A stretch of DNA of 64,000 bases from Erodium maritimum (GCA_963921825.1 OY997594.1:14947001-15011000); one strand, 5' to 3'. Positions 30,181 to 42,032 are shown, numbered from the stretch's first letter. The notes: generated by a model not told the origin, from the letters alone. Translations and numbers: made by a program.

Positions 30181-32423
30181 AACGGCCTTGGCCCTTGATA
30201 TGGGTTTTCCCCTTTTATTTTTTTCCTCTCGGCTTTTTGTATCCGGCCGGCCTTAGGTCACCGTCTTCGAGTGCAGGAGAGGCCAAACGGTTTCTTGGCG
30301 AGGAAAGGAGGCTGCTTGTGTTTACTGGCGGGGAGATTCACCGGGACGAGCTCAATGTCGACGCCTTTTTCGCGGAGACAAGTCATGACTCGGGTTATGC
30401 AGGTCGACATGGAAGCGCCAAGGAGCTTCAGTGCCATTTTCAGAGGGTAAAGAGTCGTCGTTCCTTTTCTAATCTGGCGGATCTTGCTCTGGTTTTGAAG
30501 TTTGTTAGTCCCTGAGGTTTGGGTTCGGGGTTGGGGTTTCGTCCCGTACTCCGGCTAGGACTGTTTCTCCGCCGGCGTGTTTTGTTTTTTTTCTTTTCAT
30601 TTTTTCTTTGCAGCTCCGGTCGTGTTTCCTTCGTCTCCGCCGATGTTCTCTGGTGCCAGTGTGGGACCTATTTCTAGGCTTTATTTGGCTTAGATCGGAG
30701 TGGTATCAATCAGCACGTTTTTCGTTGGGTGCTCGTGTGGGTGCTGTTGTTGAAGTGTTTTGTACCAGTTGTCTCTCACCCACGGGGGTTGGTGGCGTTT
30801 CGGTTCAGAGTGGGAGGTCTTTCTCCAGTATTTTGGTGAAGATTGGCGCCGAGCTGCTCTCTATTTTTCTCTTGTTGAGCTGTGGAATTGGGGCAAGGTT
30901 GATGACCCTCAGATTCGCTCGTGGGAGGCTTTCTATGCTGGGATTGCCCCGGATCTCGTCTCCCTTTTGTTCGTTGGTAAAGTTCTCGGCTTTGCTGTGG
31001 CCATTTGCTTTATCAGTTTGGCAGCCCCCGAACCTTTTTCACTGACATTCAGAGTTGCTGCTTGTTCGTGATTTTCGAGACGGTACTTGCTTGTGATTTT
31101 GAAGGTATTCTGTATCGTCGTCTGTTAACCAACACTTAGTAGAAATACCATTTCCCCCCTTTTTGGGTCCTTTTTTTGGGGCTGGCCGGATTAGTGTCAC
31201 CAACTTTGGTGACGGTGGATTGAGTGTATTGGTTAGCATGACTATGTGAGGAACTTTTGCTCAATGGAAGGTATAAGCTCTCCCCTTTCTTTGTATGTTT
31301 TTTTTTCTCCATTCCTTTATCTGCTTTCTCAATTGTTTGGCATTCGCTTCTTCTCGTCCACTGTCCTTGTTTGTGGTGCGAGCTCGGTGCTGATCGTCGA
31401 CGAGTGTTTAAGGCATTTCAGCCTTATTAGAATCCAAACTTTTGAGTTAGTGTGATTATCGGAATTTCGGTGGGCGACCATCGGATTTGTTCTTGCCGTT
31501 CGCGGTGTTGGCCGCCGGCACTCAAGGAACAAGGAGGTGATCTGTTCCTGCTAAGTTAGGGTTAAGTTTTTATGTTGGGTGGTATGTGCTGCTGGTTGGC
31601 TTTCATTTGAGCTTCAAGTTGGAATATTTGGGTAGCTTAGACCCCTTTTGATTGTGCTTCTTGGTGGTCATACTTGGGTTTTAGACCTTATCTGCTAGTT
31701 TTCAGCTTCTTGAGTAGCATCCTGTTTGTATTCTGATTTTTGCTGGTTGTCGGTGTTTTTTTGTTGTTGTTGTTGGTGTCTTGGTTGTAATCTCTCTTGT
31801 TGGTTTTTGGTTGTGCCAGAAAGTTGCGTCCTTTCTGTTCCGTTGCAAGTCTGTAGCTAGACTTCGTGTTGTACTCCTCTTTCCTCTCGTTGGAGGTTTA
31901 ATTTCAATTTGCATATCCCTCTCTGTTGACTATGGTCTTGGCTCCGGCTACGGCTTCAGTTGACGGTGGGTAGCTCTTCTCCCCGTCTCTGGTCTCTCCT
32001 TTTCCGTTCTTCCTTCTTCTTCGTTCTTCTGTCCTCTACTTCGTTACCTTCTGTCGTTGTTGTGGTTTGACCTCCAACTCCGGTGGTGGCTCCAGATTCG
32101 GCCATGGGACGCCTTCCATCACGTTAGTTGGTGTGGATCGATGCGAATTTGGCCCCTTCCACCTCTCTCATTATGCTCCGGCGCGCACACTGCCTCGCCC
32201 GAGCTCTCCACCGCGTCCTCTTGAAGTTTCTTTGGCCGACGCTCGGCGGTAATTCCAGATCCGATGGGGGATTCTTTCTTCCTCCTCCTTTGGAGAGGAT
32301 TGACGCGGATCTGGTCTCACCTGCTTCCCTCGTTGTGCGTCGTCGTCGGTCTCCTCTCTCGGCCCACCTCCTCGCTTTGACAAGTCGGCACATCGCCCTC
32401 AGGTCTGTCTCACTTTTCCCCTA
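30181..32423 (+). mobile_element. Unclassified plus-strand retroelement, left part (split by solo LTR)
   Basis: T/G-rich DNA of unusual composition for this window. It resumes after the solo LTR at 34973 and ends TTTGCCGATAAAAAATG at about 35870-35883, like the 28.5-kb remnant. Short frames occur (e.g. 30129-30515, residues GGEIHRDELNVDAFF) but none shows a reverse transcriptase, endonuclease or capsid motif. Probably a decayed or non-autonomous non-LTR element about 3.2 kb long without the insertion. Its 5' border is uncertain. Confidence 0.45.
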
Positions 32424-34967
32424 TGTCACGCCCCAAATCCGGTTTTGACCGGACTCGAGACGTGAACTAAAGTAATAATAAAATAAAATAAAAGCAAATT
32501 TAATTAACAGAATCTCTGAGTAAAAGGCTGATAATACGAGTTCAAAATTTAACAACCAAATACAATAAGGACAATGTTTAATACAAAACTGGAAGTACGC
32601 CTCTAATAAATAAATCAACCCGGACCCTCAATGAGCTCCCGAACCCTGAGACGTCCTCTAAGCCTACTCACCAACGAAACCTGTAAAACAGTAAAAACAG
32701 AGGGGGTGAGTTTACGCTCAGTAGGAAAAAGTAGTAAAGGGAAAAAGGACTTCCGCTCCGTCACCAAAATTCTCGATTAGTAAAAGTTACTAAAAAGACA
32801 ACACAAATAGAGGTCAAACAGAACATTCATATTCACCAACGGAAATGAACTAAAGAAACACACGAATACCGAAATGTAAGATAATTAAACCACGAGAACC
32901 GATCCACACACAAGCTCAACATATCGTACCGGAAACGTCCATCGGCCTAGATATCTTCCCGGAACACAGAGCATCGGGGTGAAACAACATACATCATGCC
33001 AGAATACCCCTAGGTCTAGATGTCTTCCCGGAACACAGAGCATCGGGGTGAAACAATATACATCATACTGGAATATCCCTCGGTCTAGATGTATTCCTAT
33101 AACACAGAGCATCGGGGTGAAACAATATACATCATACCGGAATATCCCTCGGTCTAGATGTCTTCCCGGAACACACATCGAGGCAAATCTCAATACACAC
33201 ATACCAGACCGGCACACACCTCGGTCGGGTATCTTCCCGTCACTCGGGGTACAAGCCATAACACACAAACCACACTACACCGAATTTTTCATACCAACGA
33301 AGCCTATCGTCACAACTTACCACGAACACCGTATCGGTCTATCATTCACCCGATCATATCACAAGACAACATTCATATCACATTCATCTCATTCATTCAA
33401 TCAATCATATCACAAACAACCATTCATATTGCATTCATCATAATTCATATGGCATAATAAGATTCCTAATTTAACCAAGAGTATACTATACAACGACAAT
33501 TAAGGACTATTGACCACAATCCAACACAAGCAACATACAGTCCTAAGGCCCGACATGGCCACATGTGATTCTACAGCACGACAATTCCCATAATTGAAAG
33601 CGGTTATTCTAGTGAATCACATCCTATATGCAAGCTAAGACTCTTCCGGTTATTAACGTCCTGTATGCATACTATTAACATTCTTTAATTTAAAAGCGGA
33701 ATTTACTACTCTTCCCTACCTCAAGTGCTCTCCAAAAGTTAAGTCAACGCGAACGCCTAGAAGTCTCCTCCTCCGAGCTCGAGAATGAAGTCTAGGATCA
33801 TAAATTAATACTACAATTAATAAACATACAAGGTCAGTTTTAAAGTGAAATAACTAAATTGCCCCTAACGACACACTTGGGCCAAAAGGGTAAATCGGGC
33901 CCGAACTAGGCCCAATTCGGGCAGTCCACACTTCTAGAACCAGACCCGGACCGTGCCCCCTCAGAGGCCCGGACCGTGCCCCTCAAAGGGCCGGTCTGGG
34001 ACCCGTACCGTGCCGCTCAGAGCGATGGTACCGAGCCCGGACCGTGCCGCTCAGAGGGCCGGCCAGAGGCCCTTCCTGTGCCAAAACTGGGCAGACTCAA
34101 ACCATTTTTCCCCAACTTCGTTTCCACGAAAATCTACTTTAAAAACTCCATTTTTAACAACATCAAACTCCAAAATCAGTCACTAAACCCCTCAAACTTC
34201 AATACCCATAATGGGTTTCCCTCAAACATCAACAATCAATTCATTTCTAACCAAAATCTTCACTAAACTTCAACAAAACAACTATCTAACAACACAAAAA
34301 CCAAAACCCATCTAGTTCACGCAATACCCATGGAAACCCATAACCCCAATTTGATTGAAAGAAGATTGTGAGAGTTCACTTACCTTGGGGATTAATAGAT
34401 GATGAAGATTGGAAGACTTTTAAGAAGTTTTGATGAAGAAAAGGCTTCAAGCTTCCTCATTTTCTCCCTTTCTTCTTCCTCAAGTCAAGAAGCTCATCCT
34501 CTCTCTCCCTCACCTTGAGAATTTCGGCCACTATAGGAAAATATGAGCTGAAATGTGACAAAAAGGGGTCTTAAACCAAAGGTGGTGATGACTAAAATGC
34601 CCCTCCTTGCTTCTTCCTTATAGCTTGTCACTTATAAGGGTAAATTGGTCATTAGAGACCCATTTCTTCTCCTCCAAGCCACTATGGACAAGTGTCCATG
34701 TGGGGACCACCTTGTCCTTAAGAAATTCCAACACCTTTAATTTAATTAGGGTTTAGTCGTTAATTGGCCTAAGTTTGACCCGAGTTTGACTTTTTCGCAA
34801 AGACAGTCAATTGAAAGGAAACGACCCAACTAAGCTAACTGAAATGACGACTAAGCTTTTTGGGTCCTGGAAAGGTTTCGAATGACTCCCGGAGTCATCG
34901 GTTGACTTTTCCGGCTGAAGGTCAACTTTCGCCAAAAATCACTGGTTCGACCGGGGCGGTTCTTACA
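32424..34967. mobile_element. 2.5-kb solo LTR inserted in an older retroelement
   Basis: Begins TGTCACGCCCC and ends GGCGGTTCTTACA (TG...CA), flanked by a perfect 5-base duplication, cccta, at 32419-32423 and 34968-34972. No gag or pol motif and no second terminal repeat occurs within its 2544 bases, so it is a large solo LTR. TGTCACGCCCC starts are common among large Ty3/Gypsy-type LTRs in plants, which suggests that superfamily. It contains a 69-base tandem repeat (32943-33170). Confidence 0.85.
32943..33175. repeat. 69-bp tandem array inside the solo LTR
   Basis: The motif (C/A)GG(C/T)CTAGAT followed by CTTCCCGGAACACAGAGCAT recurs at 32943, 33012, 33081 and 33150, an exact 69-base period over three full units and part of a fourth. 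Because 69 is divisible by 3, the array stays open on the minus strand and encodes a 23-residue repeat containing CFTPMLCV. I consider that frame accidental. Confidence 0.9.
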
Positions 34968-34972
34968 CCCTA

Positions 34973-35885
34973 TGTGTTGGTACGGGAATCACTGTGGTGT
35001 GATGGCCCCCTGTGAAGTTTTTGCCTTTGGGATTGTTGTGTGGGTGAGGCTCTGACGTGTTTTGTTGCTTTCTGGCTCGTTTTAGGGTGTTTGGGGTGGT
35101 TCAGGGCGTTTTTATTTCGGTAAAAATATGATGTTGCCCGCACCTCTCACGTCTTTGTGGAGGTCGGGATTTGGCGTCTTTGGGTGTTGGCCCCAGCCTT
35201 AGTTCCCCCTCCCGTGAGATTAGATCGGTGCGGTTCCTACGTGGGGGTCTTCCCTTTCGGATTAGATCTGTCCCCCTTTTCATCTTTCGGCGAAGAGTTA
35301 CGAGACTCTCTATCTAGTCTCTTCCGGTGGTGTTGGCCCTAAATTCTAGAGATGAGCGTTTGGACCCTTAAGTTGGTTGGCTTGAGTTCTACCGAGTATG
35401 CTCCAGGTGCTATGGTGATTTTATGTTGATATTGGTACAGTCCTCGAGTGGTTTGCAGCTTCGGAGTGGCTGGAGGTTGTCCCGAGACTTTTGAGTTTTT
35501 TCAGGGCTTCATGTGGGCAATTTCAAGTAGCAGACCCTCTTCACTTTCTATATTATGTTGTTTGTTGCTTCTGGGTTGTTTGGTTGTATTATCTTTGGTT
35601 GCTTCAGAAGCCTGGTGTTTAGTTGTTCTTCTTTGGGTTGTAATTATTGGTTGTAATTTTGTTGGTTAAGGTTGTTCTGCCCCTTGTTGGGTCTTATTGT
35701 GGTAGTATTTTGTTTATTCTGGTTGTAAGACTATTGTGTTGTTTTCAGTCTTCATCCCCGGTCATGGGGATCTGGTTCTTGAGGTTCCTATATGGAATGC
35801 TCGTTTGTTTTTTTTGTTCATCCACTTCATGCTCTTTACTTCAAAGAGCCGGTGATTTTAAATATGCCTTTGCCGATAAAAAATG
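34973..35885 (+). mobile_element. Unclassified retroelement, right part with A-rich 3' end
   Basis: Continuation of the 30181-32423 element after the solo LTR. T/G-rich, ending GCCTTTGCCGATAAAAAATG. The terminal GCCGATAAAAAA and a short A tail favour a non-LTR retroelement. No protein domain seen. Confidence 0.45.
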
Positions 35886-36509
35886 ATGAAGATGCTCTTA
35901 AGGTTTGTGTCGCCATCACATGTATGGTTTCTTCCGGTTTTGAGTGTTTTGGTGTGCCCTCATAACGATGACCAGAGTCTAGGGTATCGTGTAAATCTTA
36001 GGCCAGGCGAGCAAGCTATTAAGGATGGAGACGTCGAGACTTCTCTTCCAATCTTATGGTGGTCGCGAGACAAGATCACAATGGAATGGATCTGGGTCGG
36101 GAGGTCATGACGTTACTAGAGATCGAATGATAGCAAAGTGGTATTGCCAATAGTAGGGACTGAGCAAAGCCGGCAAGCATGGTCATGGTGGAACGCCGAG
36201 CAGATTCAGCGGGTGATGCAATCGATGATGGCGCGGACACATTACGAAGGTATAGTCGTGATACCCGATGATAGAGAAAGATATTCCCTACCGTCGATTC
36301 TGATCATGTTGACAGGATTTTTGGAGCTCCATGACACTAAGGCGAGGTCTGCTCAATACCTCACCATGGAAAAATGAGGGGCCCATGAGAACACGGGACG
36401 CCGAGGAGAATAAGTGTCCTGCTCACATCGTGGTTAGTTCCAGGTAGTTGTCTTCCTCCACCAACCATAGGGTTCCTTAAATGTCTGGTGTTTTCCTTTC
36501 AGAACCTAT
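35886..36509. other. Unassigned, possibly transposon-derived
   Basis: Composition resembles coding or retroelement DNA (GCGCGGACACATTACGAAGG and similar), but the frames are short and unlike known proteins. Possibly a retroelement fragment interrupted by the insertion at 36519. Confidence 0.35.
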
Positions 36510-36712
36510 TAAGTCTTTGGTAAACTACAAATGCATACCTTGAAATTGACACGTTTAACTGATGATTACCCTAAAGTTCAAAAACTACTGATGCATACCC
36601 TAAAGTTACAACTTGTAACTAGAAACCCCTTATGTCAGCTAAAATGACGAAAATACCCTCAGTGATTTTTTAAAATAAAACTGAAGTGATTTTTTAAATA
36701 AAAATGAAGTCA

Positions 36713-36753
<41 letters not shown>

Positions 36754-36755
<2 letters not shown>

Positions 36756-38318
36756 AGAGCAATCAGGTGCGAACCATGAATTACGGTATGAACATGCGAA
36801 CTCAACCAGATTGCGCCATGTGTCGCGCTCAGAAAATGCCCCACTTTTTGTTATAATCAAGTTTATTAATTCGATTTTTCCCGTTTCGTTTCAACTCCGA
36901 TTTCATTTTTTCTTGCGCCAATATTCTTATTTTTTCAAGAGCTTTCTAACAAGTAGTGGATTGCATATATTTTGATGTGTTTTTGAATACGTGTGTGGAT
37001 GTGTGAATATGAGTGCGAAAAGTGTGATGTGTTTTTGCAAATTTAGTGTATATGGTTTGCGGATTTAGTGTATATGGTTTGCGGATTTAGTGTATATGGT
37101 TTGCGAATTTAGTGTATATGGTTTGCGAATTTAGTGTGTTTTGCAAATTTAGTGTATATGGTTTGCGGATTTAGTGTATATGGTTTGCGGATTTAGTGTA
37201 TTTTTCACACTTTTGTATGCAATAACCTAGCTTGAATTGATTGCTAGATACCATGTTACAGCTTGGATATTGTTGATATTGTTGATTTCAGCTTTAATTC
37301 ATGTTTTTATGATGGTAGCTTGATACCATGTTACAAATTCATCTCTTGGAACTAAACCCAGTTTTAGTTTCTTCCTAAAGTAGCTTCTTTTGGAGTCTTG
37401 GATTTGCTTTATGTTTGTGTTTTGAAGACTAGAGTCTTTTGGTACTGATTCAATTCACAAATATGACTATGTAGATTTTAGTATAACATGATGGAGGAGT
37501 CTGTGGGGTTGCTGAAAGTAGTTGTCCAAGGAAAAAGGCTTGCTATTAGAGATTTCAAGAGCAGTGATCCTTATTATTAGCAGTTATATTATAGTTATTG
37601 TAAGTTATAATTGTAGTTATGTTGAAGCATTGTATAACTGATAATATATATAAATATACATCCTCTGTTTCATTATATGACAAGGGATTACACTACATTA
37701 TATCATCTAACACTTATGTTGTACTCAAGTTGGACAACCAAGTAAGTAACTTCTTCTCTGGATTATTGATTTAGACTCCATATCCCATTTTTGCCTATCA
37801 TTGCTCAATCTATAATGTTGAATACATTCAGGTGGCCAAGACCAAGGTTATTGCATACAAAAGTGTGAAAATTACACTAAATTCGCAAACCATATACACT
37901 AAATCCGCAAACCATATACACTAAATCCGCAAAACACACTAAATTCGCAAACCATATACACTAAATCCGCGAAACATATACACTAAATCCGCAAACCATA
38001 TACACTAAATCAGCAAACCATATACACTAAATTTGCAAAAACACATCTCACTTTTCGCACTCATATTCACACATCCACACACGTATTCAAAAACACATCA
38101 AAATATATGCAATCCACTACTTGTTAGAAAGCTCTTGAAAAAATAAGAATATTGGCGCAAAAAAAAATTAAACCGGAGTTGAAACGAAGCGGGAAAAATT
38201 AAATTAATGAACTTGGTGGGGGAAAAAAAGATGAGCATTTCTAAGCGTGACACGTGTCATGTTGTTGTTGAGTTCGCAAGTTCGCATTTTAAGAGGAGTT
38301 CGCACGTGAAAGCCTCCC
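36754..38318. mobile_element. Inner element 1 (copy A): ~450-bp inverted repeats with 22-bp tandem arrays
   Basis: Left end GGAGAGCAATCAGGTGCGAA and right end (reversed) GGGAGGCTTTCACGTGCGAA define long inverted arms of ~450 bases. Each arm contains a core with CGTTTCAACTCCGATTT and ends inside in a tandem array of a 22-base unit (TTTAGTGTATATGGTTTGCGGA) at 37036-37205 and, inverted, 37868-38040. The unique centre (37206-37850) is non-coding. Both ends abut TATATA. A homologous copy lies at 62040-63325 in the opposite orientation. Confidence 0.85.
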
Positions 38319-38327
38319 TATATATAT

Positions 38328-39231
38328 GGGGAGCTTTCAGGTACAACACAATCTTTAAATACGAAATACGACTTAATCCCAACTTTGGAATCTCATATTG
38401 CCCAAGGGCTGCGATTTTCGCATGGCCTATTTTTTGTTTCACCAAGTTTCTTATTTTGATCTTTCCCGCTTCGTTTCAACTCCGATTTAATTTTTTCTTG
38501 CGCCAAAAACTTTTTTTTTTCAAGATTTATCTATCAAGTAGCATATTGAATATGTTTTGAAGCAAAAAAAAACATGTACAAGCAAAAACACAAATCGTTA
38601 ACCGTGCACTAATGTATGTTCTTGCAACTTCATTTGTATGAATAAGTTAATCTTAATGTATGTTTAAGCTAATCTTAATTTATTAGCTTACACATACAAA
38701 ACATACATACACATACAAATGAAAATAGTAAGAACATACATTAAGTTTAGCGTATACATACAACTGAACCAACATGCATTAAGGTTGGCTTAGACATACA
38801 AATGAAAATGTCAAGAACATACATTTAAAATAGTATAAACATACATTTAAAATTGTATAAACATACATTAAATTCAGCGTACATATATAACTGAAAATTA
38901 AAAAACATGCAGTTGTAAAAACATACATACAAAACATACATTAAGATTAGCTTATTCATACAAATGCAGTTGCAAGAACATACATTAGTGCACGATTAAC
39001 AATTTGTGTTTTTGCTTGTACATGTTCTTTTTTGCTTCAAAACATATTCAATATGCTACTTGATAGATAGATCTTGAAAAAAAGAAGTTTTTGGCGCAAG
39101 AAAAAATTAAATCGGAGTTGAAACGCAAAGAAACTTGGTGGAAAAAAATAGGTCATGCGATTTGCGATTCCAAAGGCTGAGATTGAGTCGTATTTCGTAC
39201 AAAATTGGCCAAGTATTACCTGAAAGTTATC
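38328..39231. mobile_element. Inner element 2: inverted-repeat element in the same (TA)n tract
   Basis: Left arm starts GGGGAGCTTTCAGGTACAAC and the right arm ends as a diverged inverse (ATTACCTGAAAGTTATC). The arms (38328-38650 and about 38940-39231) share GCATATTGAATATGTTTTGA and AACATGTACAAGCAAAAACA. Inside are many AACATACATTAA-like repeats. About 75 bases around CGTTTCAACTCCGATTTAAT match the corresponding position in inner element 1, so the two are related. Flanked by TATATATA on both sides. Confidence 0.8.
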
Positions 39232-39246
39232 ATATATATATATATA

Positions 39247-39507
39247 GGGGAACAATCAAGTACAAACCTTATTTCGGGTCAGAACGTAGAACTAATCTGG
39301 GCCATTGATTACTCAGATCGAATGGCCACCGAAATTCAGGGGGGGGTGGTGGTGATTGATTACGAAATCAATTACAAGATATGCATTAATTAAAAAGATA
39401 TTAAAAGATATGCATTAAATCTGGACCATTAATTCTACGATCCAAGGGCCCAGATCGATATTTCTACGTTCTGACGAAAGATACAAGTTTGTACCTGATT
39501 GTCATCC
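39247..39507. mobile_element. Inner element 3: short inverted-repeat element in the same (TA)n tract
   Basis: Left end GGGGAACAATCAAGTACAAA and right end (reversed) GGATGACAATCAGGTACAAA. The arms pair through GTCAGAACGTAGAA and CTGGGCCATTGAT-like blocks to a G-run (39339-39346) at the centre-left. It is 261 bases long, non-coding, and flanked by TATATATA. Its ends match the terminal consensus of inner elements 1 and 2. Confidence 0.8.
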
Positions 39508-39935
39508 TATATATATATATATAAACAAAAGTGATTTTTAAATATTTTTTTAAAAATAATTATTGAAGTGTAGTTGATAGTATTTTCGTCATTTTAGCTG
39601 ACAGAGGGGTTTCTAGTTACAAGTTGTAACTTCAGGGTATGCATCAGTAGTTTTTGAACTTCAGGGTAATCATCGGTTAGACGTGCCAACTTCAGGCTAT
39701 GCATTTGTAGTTTACCCTAAGTCTTTTTTATATGACCAAATCGCATACATGGGCCCTAGTACAACCCAAATTGAGCCGTGGATTGTCACCCCCGAACCTT
39801 TACTTTCTAGATATTGGATAGGTCAAATTCAATTCAAAACCAGGATTTAAAATTTGTGTGTTTTTGATCAGCGGGGTAAAAATACAAACACTCAAATTTA
39901 GCTTTTATTTGTCTCGCTTGTGTTATTTTGTTTAA

Positions 39936-41940
39936 GTTTTTTTTGAAGTGTGAACGCAACCATATTTTAAAAAACAAAATGATTCCCAACCCAAAGTGGG
40001 AAAATCACCAAACAAGAGTAGTAACAATAATGAAAAGCAAGCTCTAACAACATAGGGCAAAGAAAACAAAAGGTAAAGGCTCATTTGTCGAAGTGCTCCA
40101 CTAGGATGTTCAGATGTCGATGTAGCGATAACGTCTGAAGAAACTGGTACAACGAATCCAAACATGAAGTCAGGATGAGTGCGGGCCCCTTTCTAGATTA
40201 TTGGCATTGAGGCGGACTGAATACTCTTCCAAAGATCTAGTGTGTGCCCTCCTCCTTAGAATGATAAAGTGAGGCTCCATGAACGCGAGAATGTTGGCTT
40301 TCGAGATGATAGAAGAGTATTGTGCCAAAATTTGGTGAGAACACTACCACCTTATGTCTAATGAGGCGGTGTTGCTGGCCGACCCCTCACTGGACCACAA
40401 ATTCCTAATTAACCGACCGAGACGAGGGTGCTTGCTTCCCGCTATCGCTGTACGGTACACCCCCTCGAAACTTGTAGAGCCCTTAAACTCCAAGTCCTGG
40501 ATCTCCCATGCGAAACGCTTATGACCCATTGAGAGAGAAAATGCAACTAATTGTCGAGTAAAACCTGATTGCTCTTCCGTCCAGCTCCTTGGAAAAGAGT
40601 GAGAAAGACCCCTAGGATGTGGCAGATGTGACTGAGGCCCACTTCCTCGCTATGAGGAAGGTTCCTTAATGTCTTGGTGAGCCCCCTTTGAGGGAAAAAG
40701 ACATGGTTCATGATTCTGAGGCCCAGGTCGAATAATTGTTCCTAACGGGAAAATATATGACTCGGCCAGTGGAGGAAGCCTCCTCTTCAACCGTCTTTCC
40801 CTTTGCTCTTACAATCCCTTGTTCTCGGTGCCATTGGGGTAAATTTTGGGGTCAGACGACTAGACGAGGCACCCAGATAGGCCCAATTAGTGCCTAGGGT
40901 CATTCTACCATGATAGGCCCGATAGCCGACCGATATTGGGTCATTAGGGGATCAGAGAGAAGGTATGTTATCCCCGTGACCTGATTGATAGTTTGACACT
41001 AGGTTCCTTACACAACTCCATCAAAAAAAATGGTCTGGTAGGTATTCTTAGGATATATGCAGAAGGGTCTGTACCTCAGACTCGGAGAGCCGAAACCATA
41101 CCTAACGCTGTAAGGGTATACATACATCCACTCTCACCATGATCCTCATGAAATCCCACCGGTTCGCGTCATTCGCGTCACCATCTACCGTCCGACATGT
41201 ACCAAGGGAACTTCCCAAGAGAAAGTCAACACCTCGGTTTCAGGCCCCCACCGATAAGTTGGAGATGCGAGCCTACACTGAGAAATGGATGAAGATGATG
41301 TCTTTGGGTCGCAACTGAGGATTGTGGTATCTCGTTCTGAATCGCCTGTATGAGACCGACTTGGGTGTTGGGCTTTTCCTTGGTGTGTGGAGGTGTCAGG
41401 ACCGGGGCGGTACCTGTCGGCGGGGGATCATTAGATGCCAGAAGCGTGAGCCTGGCTCCTGTAGCGTCATAAACCCTAGGGTCGACGTAAAGATCGTCGG
41501 GGGTACCCGTGAGGGGTGGCGAAGTTCATGCATAACAGAAGCTGTGATCCAGGAGGCCAGCCTGAATCCCGATCAGGCCCGATCGTCGTTCCTAGACAAA
41601 CCTATCAGCGACGATCGGAAAAACTCGATGAGGAGGACGGTCGGGCGTCCGAGAAAACCCGTAGTTGGGCCAAAAGGATGCCGAGTATTGGTGCTATATT
41701 GGGTATCGTCGAAGGACAGGCGCTGACCAATGATGTAGATCGTGGCGGCGGGGAAAAGACGGTTGCAACTGCCATCCTAGGGTTTGGCGCGTAGGAGGTC
41801 GACGGAGAAACAGGGTGGCCGGCTGCACGAAAGGGCAGGGAATCCAAGGATGATCGGGATTCATGGTGATAGATGATGGTGATCGGAGAAACCGTGTGTC
41901 GAAACTCAGCCTAGGGTGGCTAGTGTACCACCACCGACGA
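39936..41940 (-). mobile_element. L1-like LINE remnant, minus strand
   Basis: On the minus strand about 41165-41110 encodes DFMRIMVRVDVCIPLQR, which matches the (F)MRIRVxLDVxxPLxR motif of the plant L1 ORF1 domain (DUF4283). Stops and frameshifts surround it. The 40190-40450 part recurs in diverged form at 43990-44260 (-) and 45640-45960 (+). A T-rich run at 39938-39946 on the plus strand is the expected reversed poly-A end. The region upstream of 41320 is GC-rich, like the 5' part of such elements. Confidence 0.6.
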
Positions 41941-42032
41941 AAAATGTCAACCCCTATGGTTCAAGTTACAACCCTTAGGATTCTCAGAAAGCTTTTTTCC
42001 TTTATTTACTCTTTTAAGTGCCATAAATTGTA

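Larger units (their letters stand above)
36519..39717. mobile_element. Compound Mutator-like element A with (TA)n centre holding three nested elements
   Basis: Outer arms 36519-36716 and 39525-39717 are inverted copies (GGTAAACTACAAATGCATA...; reversed right end GGGTAAACTACAAATGCATA), sharing TAACTAGAAACCCCT and TCAGCTAAAATGACGAAAAT. A perfect 9-base duplication, taagtcttt, flanks them (36510-36518 and 39718-39726), as expected for Mutator-like transposition. The arms meet in a (TA)n tract that has been split into four pieces by three inverted-repeat elements (36754-38318, 38328-39231, 39247-39507). The outer part is homologous to 61798-63565. No transposase. Confidence 0.88.

Noticed and set aside
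30129-31045. Plus-strand frames of 128 and 145 codons in the unclassified retroelement
   Set aside because: No domain, no conserved start and T/G-biased composition throughout. Treated as transposon DNA.
32885-33268. 127-codon minus-strand frame with 23-residue repeats (CFTPMLCV...)
   Set aside because: It is produced by the 69-base tandem array in a solo LTR; the repeat length keeps the frame open by chance.
37036-38040. Regularly repeated 22-base units resembling a CRISPR-like array
   Set aside because: The units are contiguous without unique spacers, occur as inverted twin arrays inside a transposon, and the DNA is plant nuclear.
36519-39717. Element A as a single autonomous transposon with transposase
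   Set aside because: None of the open frames exceeds about 117 codons and none shows a DDE motif. Nested non-autonomous elements explain the length.
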